The notes beneath the pieces were generated by a model. It was not told the DNA's origin, ran no database searches, and saw only the letters and a list, made by a program, of their open reading frames with translations. A stretch of 64,000 bases of DNA from Solihabitans fulvus (GTDB taxonomy: Bacteria > Actinomycetota > Actinomycetes > Mycobacteriales > Pseudonocardiaceae), in NCBI RefSeq assembly GCF_008386585.1, contig NZ_VUOB01000020.1, forward strand, positions 1 through 64,000. The letters are read 5' to 3'. A program made the translations under genes and the position numbers. Of the stretch, positions 1-9,293 are shown piece after piece. Every line of letters begins with the position of its first letter. Within the stretch, counting starts at the first letter, position 1.

Positions 1-2
1 GG

Positions 3-341
3 CTGGCGCGTGCCATCTCCGATGCCGGGTGGGCGCAGTTCGTGCGGCTGCTTCAGGAGAAAGCCGAGCGCTACGGCCGCACCGTGCACGCGGTGTCCCG
101 GTGGCTGCCCAGCTCGAAGACCTGCTCGATGTGTGGGCACGTCATGGACGCCATGCCGTTGAAGGTCAGGTCGTGGACGTGTCCCGGGTGCGGGGCGAGG
201 CACGACCGGGACGACAACGCAGCTCGCAATATCCTCGCCGCCGGGCAGGCGGAGAGGCGAAACGCCTGTGGAGCCCGTGTCAGTCCTTCCTCCGGGGAGG
301 CCGTGGGTGAGGAAGCAGGAACCATCCCAGACGTGGCGTAG
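3..341 (+). CDS. TnpB-type IS200/IS605 transposon nuclease, C-terminal part (5' end outside window)
   Basis: The frame is open from the window edge to a TAG at 339-341, giving 112 visible residues. It carries the C-terminal zinc ribbon of TnpB/OrfB proteins, with a CSMCG pair followed by a CPGCG pair, and then HDRDDNAARNI, which contains the last RuvC catalytic Asp. TnpB is an RNA-guided DNA nuclease of IS200/IS605 and IS1341-like elements. Its guide RNA normally overlaps the 3' end of tnpB and runs to the right end of the element, which here lies a few tens of bases downstream. Same strand as glnE. The N-terminal half cannot be assessed. Confidence 0.9.
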   Translation: MARAISDAGWAQFVRLLQEKAERYGRTVHAVSRWLPSSKTCSMCGHVMDAMPLKVRSWTCPGCGARHDRDDNAARNILAAGQAERRNACGARVSPSSGEAVGEEAGTIPDVA

Positions 342-381
342 CCGCGTGGGAATCCCAGGCCTTCAGGCCAGGGAGGATGTC
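255..381 (+). mobile_element. Right end / putative omega-RNA region of the IS605-type element
   Basis: After the TnpB zinc ribbon comes GAAACGCCTGTGGAGCCC. Around 351-381 there is a small imperfect hairpin (CCAGGCC TTCA GGCC) followed by GAGGATGTCAAC. A hairpin followed by GAGGANGTCAA is the usual look of the right end of actinobacterial IS605/IS1341 elements, where the omega-RNA scaffold ends. The same arrangement recurs at 52003-52154. The exact last base of the element is uncertain by a few bases (about 379-381). DNA immediately 3' of it would supply the guide segment of such an RNA. Confidence 0.65.
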
Positions 382-3300
382 AACACTCGACTTCGCGGCA
401 CGACCTCGCCTGCCCGCTTCGGCCTGACCGAGCAACGGGCCGAGGAACAGTTGCGCGCGGCCGGCTGGTGGCTCGGCGGCCATCCGACCGAGGGCAGCGA
501 GCCCGTGCTCGGCGCGTTGTCCCGCAGCCCCGATCCCGATCTGGCGCTGCGCGGGCTGGACCGGCTGCGCGAGGCGCTCGGCGCGGACTGGCCTGCGCTC
601 GCCGAGGCGCTGCGCGACGACCTCGGGCTGCGCGGCAGGCTGGTCGCCGTGCTCGGCGCGTCCACCGCGCTGTCCGACTTCCTGGTCGCCAACCCGGACC
701 GCTGGCAGCGGCTCGCGTCGAGCACCGATGACCAGCCGGCCGACGGCTTCACCTCGGCACTGCTGACCGCCGTCGGCGCCGACCCGTCCGGGCCGCCGCC
801 CGGCACACCGAACGGCGCGCGGGCGACGCTGCGCGGCCCGCAGGCGGTGCGGGCGCTGCGCCTGGAGTACCGGGGGCTGCTGTGCCGGGTCGCCGCCAAC
901 GACCTCGCGCACGTCGTCGAGCCGTCGCTCGCCGATCCAGGGTACGACGAGGTCGCCGGGCAGCTGTCCGACCTGGCGGTCGCCGCGCTGCGGGCCGCCC
1001 TCGCGGTGGCCGCGGCCGAGGTCGGGCCTGCGGACGGGCCGCTGCCGTGCGAGCTGGCGGTCATCGCGATGGGCAAGTGCGGGGGCCGGGAGCTGAACTA
1101 CGTCAGCGACGTGGACGTGGTCTTCGTCGCCGAGGGCGATCTCGCGGTGGCGGCCAGGCTGGCCGCCGGGATGACGCAGGTCGCCGGGCAGGCGTGCTTC
1201 GAGGTCGACGCGGCGCTGCGTCCGGAGGGCAAGGCGGGCGCGCTCGTGCGGACGCTGGACGGGCACGTGTCCTACTACCGCAAGTGGGCGCGGACCTGGG
1301 AGTTCCAGGCGCTGCTCAAGGCGCGGCCGGTGGCGGGCGACCCCGAGCTCGGCGAGCGTTACCTGGCGGCGCTCGGCCCGCAGGTGTGGACGGCCGCCGA
1401 CCGGGACGGGTTCGTCACCGACGTGCAGGCGATGCGTAGGCGCGTCGAGGACCACGTGCCGAGCGGGATCGCCGACCGGGAGCTGAAGCTGGGCAGGGGC
1501 GGGCTGCGGGACGTGGAGTTCGCCGTGCAGCTGCTGCAACTGGTGCACGGCCGCAGCGACGAGGCGCTGCGCATCCCGACCACCACGCAGGCGCTGGCGG
1601 CGCTCGGCCACGGCGGCTACATCGGCAGGACCGACGCGATGGAGTTCGGCGAGTCCTACCGTTTCCTGCGCACGCTGGAGCACCGGCTCCAGCTCCAGCG
1701 GATGCTGCGCACCCACCTGTTCCCCGCGGACGACGACAAGGCCGGCCTGCGTTGGCTGGCCCGCGCGGCCGGGCTGCGGTCGGACAGCAGGCGGTCCGCC
1801 GACGAGGTGCTGCTCGTCGAGTACCGGCGGCACGGGAACCAGGTGCGGCGGCTGCACGAGAAGCTGTTCTACCGGCCGCTGCTCCAGGCCGTCGCCAGGG
1901 TGCCGGCGGAGGGCCTGCGGCTGACGACCAAGCAGGCCGTCGCGAGGCTCGCCGCGCTCGGTTTCACCGCGCCGGACGGCGCGTTGCGGCACATCGAGGC
2001 GTTGACCGAGGGCGTGTCGCGGCGGGCCGCGATCCAGGGCGCGCTGCTGCCGGTGCTGCTGGACCTGCTCGCCGAGACCCCGGACCCGGACGGTGGCCTG
2101 CTGGCCTATCGGCGGGTGTCCGAGGCGCTCGCGGAGACGCCCTGGTACCTGCGGCTGCTGCGGGACGAGGGCGCGGTCGTCGAGCGGCTGGCCACGCTGC
2201 TCGGCACGTCGAAGCTGGTGCCCGACCTGCTGGTCCGGGCTCCGGAGGTGTTACGGCTGCTCGCGGACACGCCCGCGCTGGTCGGACGCGATCCCGCCGA
2301 GGTGGCGACCTCGCTGCGCAGCGCCGTCGGCCGGCAGCGCGATCTCGGGCGGGCGGTGGCCGCCGCGCGGTCGCTGCGGCGGCACGAGCTGCTGCGGGTG
2401 GCCAGCGCCGACCTGCTCGGCCTGCTGGAGCTGCCGGCCGTGTGCGGGGCGCTGTCCAGCGTGTGGGCGGCGGTGCTGGAGGCCGCGCTGGACGCGGCGC
2501 TGTGGTCGACCGGCGCGGCGGCGGTCCGGCCGGCGACGATCGCCGTGATCGGCATGGGCAGGCTCGGCGGCCGGGAGCTCGGCTACGGCTCGGACGCCGA
2601 CGTCCTGTTCGTCTGCGAGCCGACGGAGGGCCACACCGACGACGAGGCGGTGCGGTTCGCGGGTTCGGTCGCCGAGACCGTGCGGCGGCTGCTCGGCTCG
2701 CCGAGCCAGGACCCGCCGCTTGAGGTGGACACGGACCTGCGTCCGGAGGGCCGCAACGGCCCGTTGGTGCGGTCGCTCGACTCCTACCGCGCCTACTACG
2801 CGCAGTGGAGCGAGGTGTGGGAGGCGCAGGCGCTGCTGCGGGCCAGGTTCGTGGCCGGCGACCGAGGGCTCGGTGAGCGGTTCCTCGCGGCGGTGCAGCC
2901 GGTGCGGTATCCGGCAGGCGGGTTGGATGCGGCGCACGCCCGCGAGATCCGCCGCATCAAGGCCAGGGTGGACGCGGAGCGGCTGCCGAGGGGCGCCGAT
3001 CCGACCACGCACACGAAGCTGGGGCGCGGCGGCCTGGCGGACGTGGAGTGGACGATCCAGTTGCTCCAGCTCCAGCACGCGCACGAGGTGCCGGCGCTGC
3101 GCACGCCGTCCACACTGGCCGGTCTCGCGGCGGCCGCCGAGGCGGGGTTGCTCGACGCGGCCGACGCCGAGGAGCTGCGCGCGTCGTGGGTGATCGCGAC
3201 GAGGGCGCGCAACGCGGCGACCCTGGTGCGGGGCAAGCAGTCCGACCAGGTGCCGACGTCGGGTCGGGAGCTGGCCGCGGTCGCGTCCGCGCTCGGCTAT

Positions 3301-3396
3301 CGGTCCGACGTCGACCCCGGGGAGTTCCTCGACGAGTACCGCAGGACGACGCGGCGGGCCAGGGCCGTCGTCGAGCGCGTGTTCTACGAGGGCTGA
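346..3396 (+). CDS. glnE: Bifunctional glutamine synthetase adenylyltransferase/deadenylylase GlnE
   Basis: GlnE adenylylates and deadenylylates glutamine synthetase I to match its activity to nitrogen status. Both nucleotidyltransferase domains are visible: GKCGGRELNYVSDVDVVF near residue 243 (adenylyl-removing half) and GMGRLGGRELGYGSDADVLF near residue 736 (adenylylating half). About 1016 residues from GTG 346, against about 1000 for the family. Conserved sequence starts at SPARFGLTEQRAEEQLRAAG, and no ATG or GTG lies between the transposon right end and that point. The in-frame GTG at 346 sits inside the element, 4 bases after the tnpB stop, so the native start seems to have been replaced. 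GTG 268 is an alternative further inside the element. The target GlnA lies 2 kb downstream on the opposite strand. Confidence 0.9.
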   Translation: MGIPGLQAREDVNTRLRGTTSPARFGLTEQRAEEQLRAAGWWLGGHPTEGSEPVLGALSRSPDPDLALRGLDRLREALGADWPALAEALRDDLGLRGRLVAVLGASTALSDFLVANPDRWQRLASSTDDQPADGFTSALLTAVGADPSGPPPGTPNGARATLRGPQAVRALRLEYRGLLCRVAANDLAHVVEPSLADPGYDEVAGQLSDLAVAALRAALAVAAAEVGPADGPLPCELAVIAMGKCGGRELNYVSDVDVVFVAEGDLAVAARLAAGMTQVAGQACFEVDAALRPEGKAGALVRTLDGHVSYYRKWARTWEFQALLKARPVAGDPELGERYLAALGPQVWTAADRDGFVTDVQAMRRRVEDHVPSGIADRELKLGRGGLRDVEFAVQLLQLVHGRSDEALRIPTTTQALAALGHGGYIGRTDAMEFGESYRFLRTLEHRLQLQRMLRTHLFPADDDKAGLRWLARAAGLRSDSRRSADEVLLVEYRRHGNQVRRLHEKLFYRPLLQAVARVPAEGLRLTTKQAVARLAALGFTAPDGALRHIEALTEGVSRRAAIQGALLPVLLDLLAETPDPDGGLLAYRRVSEALAETPWYLRLLRDEGAVVERLATLLGTSKLVPDLLVRAPEVLRLLADTPALVGRDPAEVATSLRSAVGRQRDLGRAVAAARSLRRHELLRVASADLLGLLELPAVCGALSSVWAAVLEAALDAALWSTGAAAVRPATIAVIGMGRLGGRELGYGSDADVLFVCEPTEGHTDDEAVRFAGSVAETVRRLLGSPSQDPPLEVDTDLRPEGRNGPLVRSLDSYRAYYAQWSEVWEAQALLRARFVAGDRGLGERFLAAVQPVRYPAGGLDAAHAREIRRIKARVDAERLPRGADPTTHTKLGRGGLADVEWTIQLLQLQHAHEVPALRTPSTLAGLAAAAEAGLLDAADAEELRASWVIATRARNAATLVRGKQSDQVPTSGRELAAVASALGYRSDVDPGEFLDEYRRTTRRARAVVERVFYEG

Positions 3397-3487
3397 GGGG
3401 TGCTCCGGTGGCAGCCTGGGTGGACCTGAGCCACAGTGGAGGCTCGGGACCTGTCGCAACGCGAACGAAATCGGGGTTGATCTTGCC

Positions 3488-4417
3488 GTGAAAGCTGTCG
3501 CGCAGAACGCGTTCGGCGATGCCGATGTGCTGTCCTTGCAGGAACTGCCCGAACCGCTTGTCGGGCCGGACCAGGTGCTCGTCGAGGTGCGGGCCGCCGG
3601 CGTCAACCCGGTCGATCTGCTGGTGCGGGCCGGGTACCTGCAAACCGCGCTGCCACACCACTTCCCGCTGATCCCCGGCTGGGACGTCGCCGGGGTGGTC
3701 ATCGCGGCGGGGCCCGCCGTGGCGGACTACGCGCCGGGCGACGAGGTGTACGGCTACCAGCGCAAGGACGACGTGCAGCACGGCACCTACGCCGAGCGGG
3801 TCGCCGGGACCGAGCGGGGGCTGGCGCACAAGCCGACGTCGCTGAGCTTCGAGGAGGCCGCGGGCCTGCCGTTGGCCGGGCTCACCGCGTTGCAGTCGTT
3901 GCACGCGGCCGGCATCCGCGAGGGCGACACGGTCCTGGTGCACGCGGCGGCCGGCGGGGTCGGGCACCTCGCGGTGCAGATCGCGCGGGCGCTCGGCGCC
4001 TCGCGGGTGATCGGCACGGCGTCGGAGCGCAACCACGAGTTCCTGCGGTCCCTCGGCGCGGAGCCGGTGACCTACGGCGACGGGCTGGTCGAGCGGGTCG
4101 CCGAGCTGGTTGGCGGGGACGGCAGGGTGGACATCGCGTTCGACTGCGTCGGCGGGAGCGCGCTGGAGGCGTCCACCGCCCTGGTCCGGGATCCGGCCCG
4201 CAGCGTGTCCATTGTGGACGCAAACGTGCGTGAACTCGGTGGCAAATATACGTTCTGCAAACCGAACAGCTTGGACCTGCGGTGGCTGGCACAGCTGGCC
4301 GACGCCGGCGGGCTGCGGGTGGAGGTCCAGCAGACCTTCGCGCTGGCCCAGGCCGCCGACGCGCACCGCCTGCTGGAGGGCGGGCACGTGCGGGGCAAGG
4401 TCGTGCTGACCGTCTGA
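3488..4417 (+). CDS. NADPH:quinone oxidoreductase-like medium-chain dehydrogenase (zinc-free type)
   Basis: 309 residues, the usual size for quinone-oxidoreductase-like MDR proteins. The N-terminal GroES-like domain has GVNPVDLLVRAGY and PGWDVAGVV. The Rossmann domain carries the nucleotide-binding signature VHAAAGGVGHLAVQIARALGA (near residues 155-175). Zinc-ligand cysteines of classical alcohol dehydrogenases are absent. The expected reaction is NAD(P)H-dependent reduction of quinones or enones in the cytosol, and the substrate is unknown. Start GTG 3488, 91 bases after glnE. A strong hairpin follows it. No functional link to glnE is evident. Confidence 0.85.
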   Translation: MKAVAQNAFGDADVLSLQELPEPLVGPDQVLVEVRAAGVNPVDLLVRAGYLQTALPHHFPLIPGWDVAGVVIAAGPAVADYAPGDEVYGYQRKDDVQHGTYAERVAGTERGLAHKPTSLSFEEAAGLPLAGLTALQSLHAAGIREGDTVLVHAAAGGVGHLAVQIARALGASRVIGTASERNHEFLRSLGAEPVTYGDGLVERVAELVGGDGRVDIAFDCVGGSALEASTALVRDPARSVSIVDANVRELGGKYTFCKPNSLDLRWLAQLADAGGLRVEVQQTFALAQAADAHRLLEGGHVRGKVVLTV

Positions 4418-4462
4418 CGTCCGAGGCGGTCCGACAGGCCGTCCGACGGGGTCCGACAGGCG

Positions 4463-4508
4463 TTGTGGGCCCGGCACGCCGAGGTTCGACGGCGTGCCGG
4501 GCCCACAA
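4463..4508. terminator. Bidirectional hairpin terminator
   Basis: An 18-bp perfect inverted repeat (4463-4480 and 4491-4508, arms TTGTGGGCCCGGCACGCC) with a 10-base loop lies between the convergent oxidoreductase and the small protein at 4529. It is preceded by four copies of GTCCGA(C/G) at 4418-4458. Confidence 0.75.
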
Positions 4509-4528
4509 GCGCGATTGGCTGGTTGGTG

Positions 4529-4759
4529 TCAGTCCTCGGGGTCCTCGGCGACCTCGGGAACGGTGGAGTACACCTCGACGACCCATTCCTCGACGAGCAC
4601 GTCCTCGGACTCCTCGTCCTGGACGAGGCGGTTGGACAGACGCACACCCAGGCCGAGCACGTCGGCTGCGTGCACCGCCTCGATGGCCTCCTCGGCCGAG
4701 TCGAGGATGTTGGTGGAAAGCAGTTGCGGGGCTGCGAATTCGACAGCGTCAGTGGACAC
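4529..4759 (-). CDS. Small acidic hypothetical protein
   Basis: 76 residues, starting at GTG 4759. Very acidic (C-terminus VPEVAEDPED, central DEESEDVLVEEW) with no cysteine, signal peptide or membrane segment. I do not recognise a family. Supporting it as real: it ends just before a shared bidirectional terminator, and it sits in a gap that would otherwise be empty. It faces the zinc-finger protein at 4884 across a 124-base divergent intergenic region. No function can be assigned. Confidence 0.6.
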   Translation of the reverse strand: MSTDAVEFAAPQLLSTNILDSAEEAIEAVHAADVLGLGVRLSNRLVQDEESEDVLVEEWVVEVYSTVPEVAEDPED

Positions 4760-4883
4760 GGCGTGACCCTAACCTTCGCCTCGGCGGCCGGATGCCGGGG
4801 GCACCTCGCCCGTTGGGCGGATCGGCACGCGCGGTAACCTTCTCGACGCGCCAAGTGACAATTGTGGCGGGGAGAGGGAAGTT

Positions 4884-5246
4884 GTGGACACACACACGTT
4901 GGAGCAGGTGTGTGCCGACTGCGCCGGCACCGGCACGGTTCCCCACAGCAAGGACCACACCAGGCAGTGGGCGGAGCGGACGCTCGCCGAGCCGCCGTGG
5001 TCCGGACAGCTCGGGGAACTGCGGTCGCGGTGGGAACGGGGCGTCGGCGTGACGGCCGGCTCGTCCTTCGAGCAGTACGCCGACCTGATGGGCAAGTCCG
5101 ACCGTCGGTTCCGCTTCGTGGCGCGGCTGTACGCGCAGGCGTACACCGGCCCGCCGTGCGCGACCTGCCAGGGCCTAGGCCGCACGCCGACCGAGGCCGG
5201 CAACGAGCTGTTGCAGTTCCTGCGGCAGTGGGGCACCCGGAACTGA
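4884..5246 (+). CDS. Small protein with two DnaJ-type CxxCxGxG zinc motifs
   Basis: 120 residues from GTG 4884, preceded by a strong GGGGAGAGGGAA ribosome binding site. Residues 10-17 are CADCAGTG and a second motif, CATCQGLG, lies near residue 94. Each is a CxxCxGxG half-site as in the DnaJ zinc finger, so the two together could bind one zinc. There is no J domain. The region between them is a Trp/Arg-rich helical stretch. Likely a zinc-stabilised protein-binding module, with unknown partner. It ends against the glnA terminator. Whether it has a nitrogen-related role is not shown by the sequence. Confidence 0.75.
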   Translation: MDTHTLEQVCADCAGTGTVPHSKDHTRQWAERTLAEPPWSGQLGELRSRWERGVGVTAGSSFEQYADLMGKSDRRFRFVARLYAQAYTGPPCATCQGLGRTPTEAGNELLQFLRQWGTRN

Positions 5247-5267
5247 GTGAACGGCCGAGGGCTAAAC

Positions 5268-5310
5268 GGCTGAGGGCCGAGCGACCATGGCGGTCACTCG
5301 GCCCTCAGCC
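5268..5310. terminator. Terminator between convergent zinc-motif gene and glnA
   Basis: A 14-bp perfect inverted repeat (GGCTGAGGGCCGAG, 5268-5281, with its complement at 5297-5310) lies between the stop at 5246 and the glnA stop at 5348. Confidence 0.7.
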
Positions 5311-5347
5311 GGTCGGTCGAGCCCCTCGGCCCGTCCCGTCGCGCGGA

Positions 5348-6772
<1,425 letters not shown>

Positions 6773-6998
6773 CCTCGTTGGCTCCTTCGTCAGAATTTTC
6801 GTCTGCTGGTCGGCCCCGCCAAGAACGAGGTCGCGGTCGTCGGCCGCCGCGGGGCCCGCGTCCGGTCGCGTGATGACGCTAGGGCCGAGGTGTTGCCCGA
6901 CCGTCACTCAGATGTTTCACCAGTGTTAACGGGACCTGATCGAGCAGGTTTCGGACCTGCCGGTCCTCACCCGGTGAGCACGGCCTTACTCTGGTGGG

Positions 6999-7472
6999 GT
7001 GAGTAGGTGGACCGGTTCGTGGCTTTCTGGCCCGCGCGCGGCGTTGGCACCCGGCGCCGACGCCGGCGACCGGCCGGCACAACAGTGGCGGGGTGAGCGC
7101 CTCGGGCTGCCCCGCAGCGGGCCCGGCTCGGTCGCGGGCACCGGCCGTCGCGCGGTGGCGTTCCTCGTCGACGCCGTGCTGGCCGGCGGCGTGGCCGGCG
7201 TGTTCACGTTCCCGCACGCCCCGCAGAACTGGAGCCTGCTCGCCTGGTTCCTGATCACCGTCGTCGCGGTCGCGTTCTTCGGTTTCACCCCCGGCCACGC
7301 CCTGCTCGGCCTGCGGGTCGCCAGGATCGACGACGTCGCCATGGTCGGCCTGCCGAGGGCGATGCTGCGGACCGCGCTGATCTTCCTGGTGATTCCGGCC
7401 GTCGTCTGGGACACCGACGGGCGGGGCCTGCACGACAAGGCCACCCGCACCATCGTGCTCCGGATGCGCTGA
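6999..7472 (+). CDS. RDD-domain membrane protein
   Basis: 157 residues from GTG 6999. The RDD family signature is intact: GRRAVAFLVDAVLAGG begins the first membrane segment, followed by a second segment around LLAWFLITVVAVAFFGFTPG and the closing GRGLHDKATRT motif. RDD proteins are small integral membrane proteins of mostly unknown role, some tied to transport. An RDD gene beside glnA and a DUF4191 gene is a conserved actinobacterial neighbourhood. It is divergent from glnA, with only 226 bases between the glnA start and this gene. Confidence 0.85.
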   Translation: MSRWTGSWLSGPRAALAPGADAGDRPAQQWRGERLGLPRSGPGSVAGTGRRAVAFLVDAVLAGGVAGVFTFPHAPQNWSLLAWFLITVVAVAFFGFTPGHALLGLRVARIDDVAMVGLPRAMLRTALIFLVIPAVVWDTDGRGLHDKATRTIVLRMR

Positions 7473-7473
7473 G

Positions 7474-8241
7474 CTACGCGGACTCGGCCGGCCCCGCGGG
7501 ATCGGCCAGGTGCACCGCGTTCGCCCTCGTCACGAAGCCGAGCCTGCGGTAGACGCGGTCCGCGCCGTCGTCGCCCGGCGTCAGCCACGGGAGCGTCGCC
7601 CCGGCGAGCCGCCAGCCAGCCTGCACCGCGTGCGCCGTGACCAGGGCGCCGAGCCCGCGCCGCTGATGGCTCGGCAGCGTCGCCACCCCGACGATCTCGG
7701 TCACCTCGTCGGCGACGGCCGTCCACGAGGCCGCGGCCACCGGCACCCCGTCCAGCGTGGCCAGCACGCTGCCGCCGTCCACCGGAGGCGGCGGCGCCGT
7801 GCCGTCGCCGTCGCCGAGCGACATGCCGAACGCGGCGTTCGCGACCGTCCGCGCCTGCGTCGCCTGCTCGGCCGTGGTGACCAGCTCGACGACCACCCCC
7901 GCCGGGGTCGGCGGCAGGGTCAGGTCGGCGGGGTCCATGGTCAGCAGGGGCATCCGCTTGTCGACCTCGACACCGGCGGCCACCAGCGCGTCCACCGCGC
8001 CGGGGCTCGCCTCCTCGACCAGCTCGAAACGCACCCGCCCCGGCGCGAACGCCGCGCGCAGCACGGCAAGGGCCTCGGTGACCTCGTGCACCGCGCTGCC
8101 AGGCGAGGCCGCAACGGCGTAGGACATGAAGTCCGGGCCGTCGACGGTCAACAACCCGGTGAAGGGCGCGGCGGCCACCACGCGGCGATGCCGGCTCACG
8201 GAGGCGAGCTGGGCGGCGGCGATCCGAGTTCCGATGTGCAC
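7474..8241 (-). CDS. GNAT-family N-acetyltransferase
   Basis: 255 residues. The C-terminal half has the GNAT acetyl-CoA binding region: VTEIVGVATLPSHQRRGLGA (motif A, with the R/QxxGxG/A-type loop HQRRGLGA), followed by DGADRVYRRLGF (motif B). The N-terminal half resembles a degenerate second GNAT fold, as in tandem-domain acetyltransferases. Substrate unknown. It ends 1 base after the stop of the convergent RDD gene. In related genomes the RDD and DUF4191 genes are usually neighbours, so this gene looks like an insertion between them (inference). Confidence 0.8.
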   Translation of the reverse strand: MHIGTRIAAAQLASVSRHRRVVAAAPFTGLLTVDGPDFMSYAVAASPGSAVHEVTEALAVLRAAFAPGRVRFELVEEASPGAVDALVAAGVEVDKRMPLLTMDPADLTLPPTPAGVVVELVTTAEQATQARTVANAAFGMSLGDGDGTAPPPPVDGGSVLATLDGVPVAAASWTAVADEVTEIVGVATLPSHQRRGLGALVTAHAVQAGWRLAGATLPWLTPGDDGADRVYRRLGFVTRANAVHLADPAGPAESA

Positions 8242-8369
8242 GGCCGCACGCTAAGGCCTGCCCCACCCACCACGAAACGGATTACCGCGCTCGTGTGTGG
8301 AAGGCCATCGCACCAGCACCCGCCCGCGCCGCGCGCCGCGTTCACAGGCGGCCATACGCGGCCATACGA

Positions 8370-8415
8370 AAGCCCGCCCCACCCGCCGCGAGTGGGCGGC
8401 GTGCGGGGCGGGCTT
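8370..8415. terminator. Hairpin downstream of DUF4191 gene
   Basis: Arms AAGCCCGCCCC (8370-8380) and GGGGCGGGCTT (8405-8415) enclose a smaller GCCGC stem-loop, just after the DUF4191 stop on the minus strand. Upstream of it (8350-8368) GGCCATACG(C/A) occurs twice in tandem. Confidence 0.6.
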
Positions 8416-8439
8416 CGACGTGTGGTGCGGGGACTCGGG

Positions 8440-9168
8440 TCAGCGGCGGCGCATGGTCCGCTGCACGTTGCGCATCTTGGCGCCCTGCGGCATCGGGCCC
8501 TTGGGCAGCGCGGCACCCCGGCTGGCCAGCGCGGTGAGCCTGGCCTCCATGGTGTCCACCTGCGCGGGGCTGATGTTGCGTGGCAGCTTCATCAGGTAGC
8601 CCTGAAGCCCCTTCAACGGGATCTGGCCCTCGTCGTTGCCGACGATCACGTCGTAGATCGGGGTCTCGCCGACGACCCTGGAGACCCGCTTCTTCTCCTG
8701 GGCGAGCAGCGCCTTGACCCGGTGCTGCGCGCCCTCGGCGACCAGCACCACGCCGGGCCGGCCGATGACCCGGTGCACCGCGTCGAGCTGGGTGGTGCCC
8801 GCCACGGCGGGGGTCACCTTCCACTTGCCGCGCAGGTTCTCCAGCGCCCAGGCCGCCGCGCCGGGCTGGCCCTCGGCCTTGCCGTAGACGTTGCGCTGCA
8901 CCCTGCGGCCGAACACGACGACCGCGAGCAGCGCGCCGACCGCGAGGCCCAGCGGCAGGAGCACCCACTGAAGCCCGAAGATCAGGCCGACCCCGAAGGC
9001 CACCGCGGCGGAGCCGAGGAACACGCCCAACATCCAGGGCAGGAGTCCCTTGTCCTCGCGGCGCTGCATCTTGAACGCCTCGAAGATCTGCCCACGCTTG
9101 GCGCGACTCGCGGCGCGCCGCGCGCGTGCCGCCTCCTTGGCGGCCGCCTTGTCCTGCTTAGGAGCCAT
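8440..9168 (-). CDS. DUF4191 family membrane protein
   Basis: 242 residues. A basic, Ala/Lys/Arg-rich N-terminus (residues 5-25) is followed by two adjacent membrane segments at about 42-90 ([20 protein letters not shown], then [18 protein letters not shown]), and then a soluble domain with the conserved stretch [10 protein letters not shown]. This is the actinobacterial DUF4191 protein usually found between lipA and the RDD/glnA genes. Function unknown. The membrane topology suggests the C-terminal domain is cytosolic. ATG start, divergent from uvrD2. Confidence 0.88.
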   Translation of the reverse strand: MAPKQDKAAAKEAARARRAASRAKRGQIFEAFKMQRREDKGLLPWMLGVFLGSAAVAFGVGLIFGLQWVLLPLGLAVGALLAVVVFGRRVQRNVYGKAEGQPGAAAWALENLRGKWKVTPAVAGTTQLDAVHRVIGRPGVVLVAEGAQHRVKALLAQEKKRVSRVVGETPIYDVIVGNDEGQIPLKGLQGYLMKLPRNISPAQVDTMEARLTALASRGAALPKGPMPQGAKMRNVQRTMRRR

Positions 9169-9293
9169 GCCCCTCAGGATACGGCTGCCCGGCCGGCTTG
9201 ATGACGGGTGCCACCTGCTTGCCGGTCGCGATCTGGAAACGCCGGCCCGGCGGGTGGTCGAACGGCGCGGGGAGGCTCTGCGAGGATGCCGGC

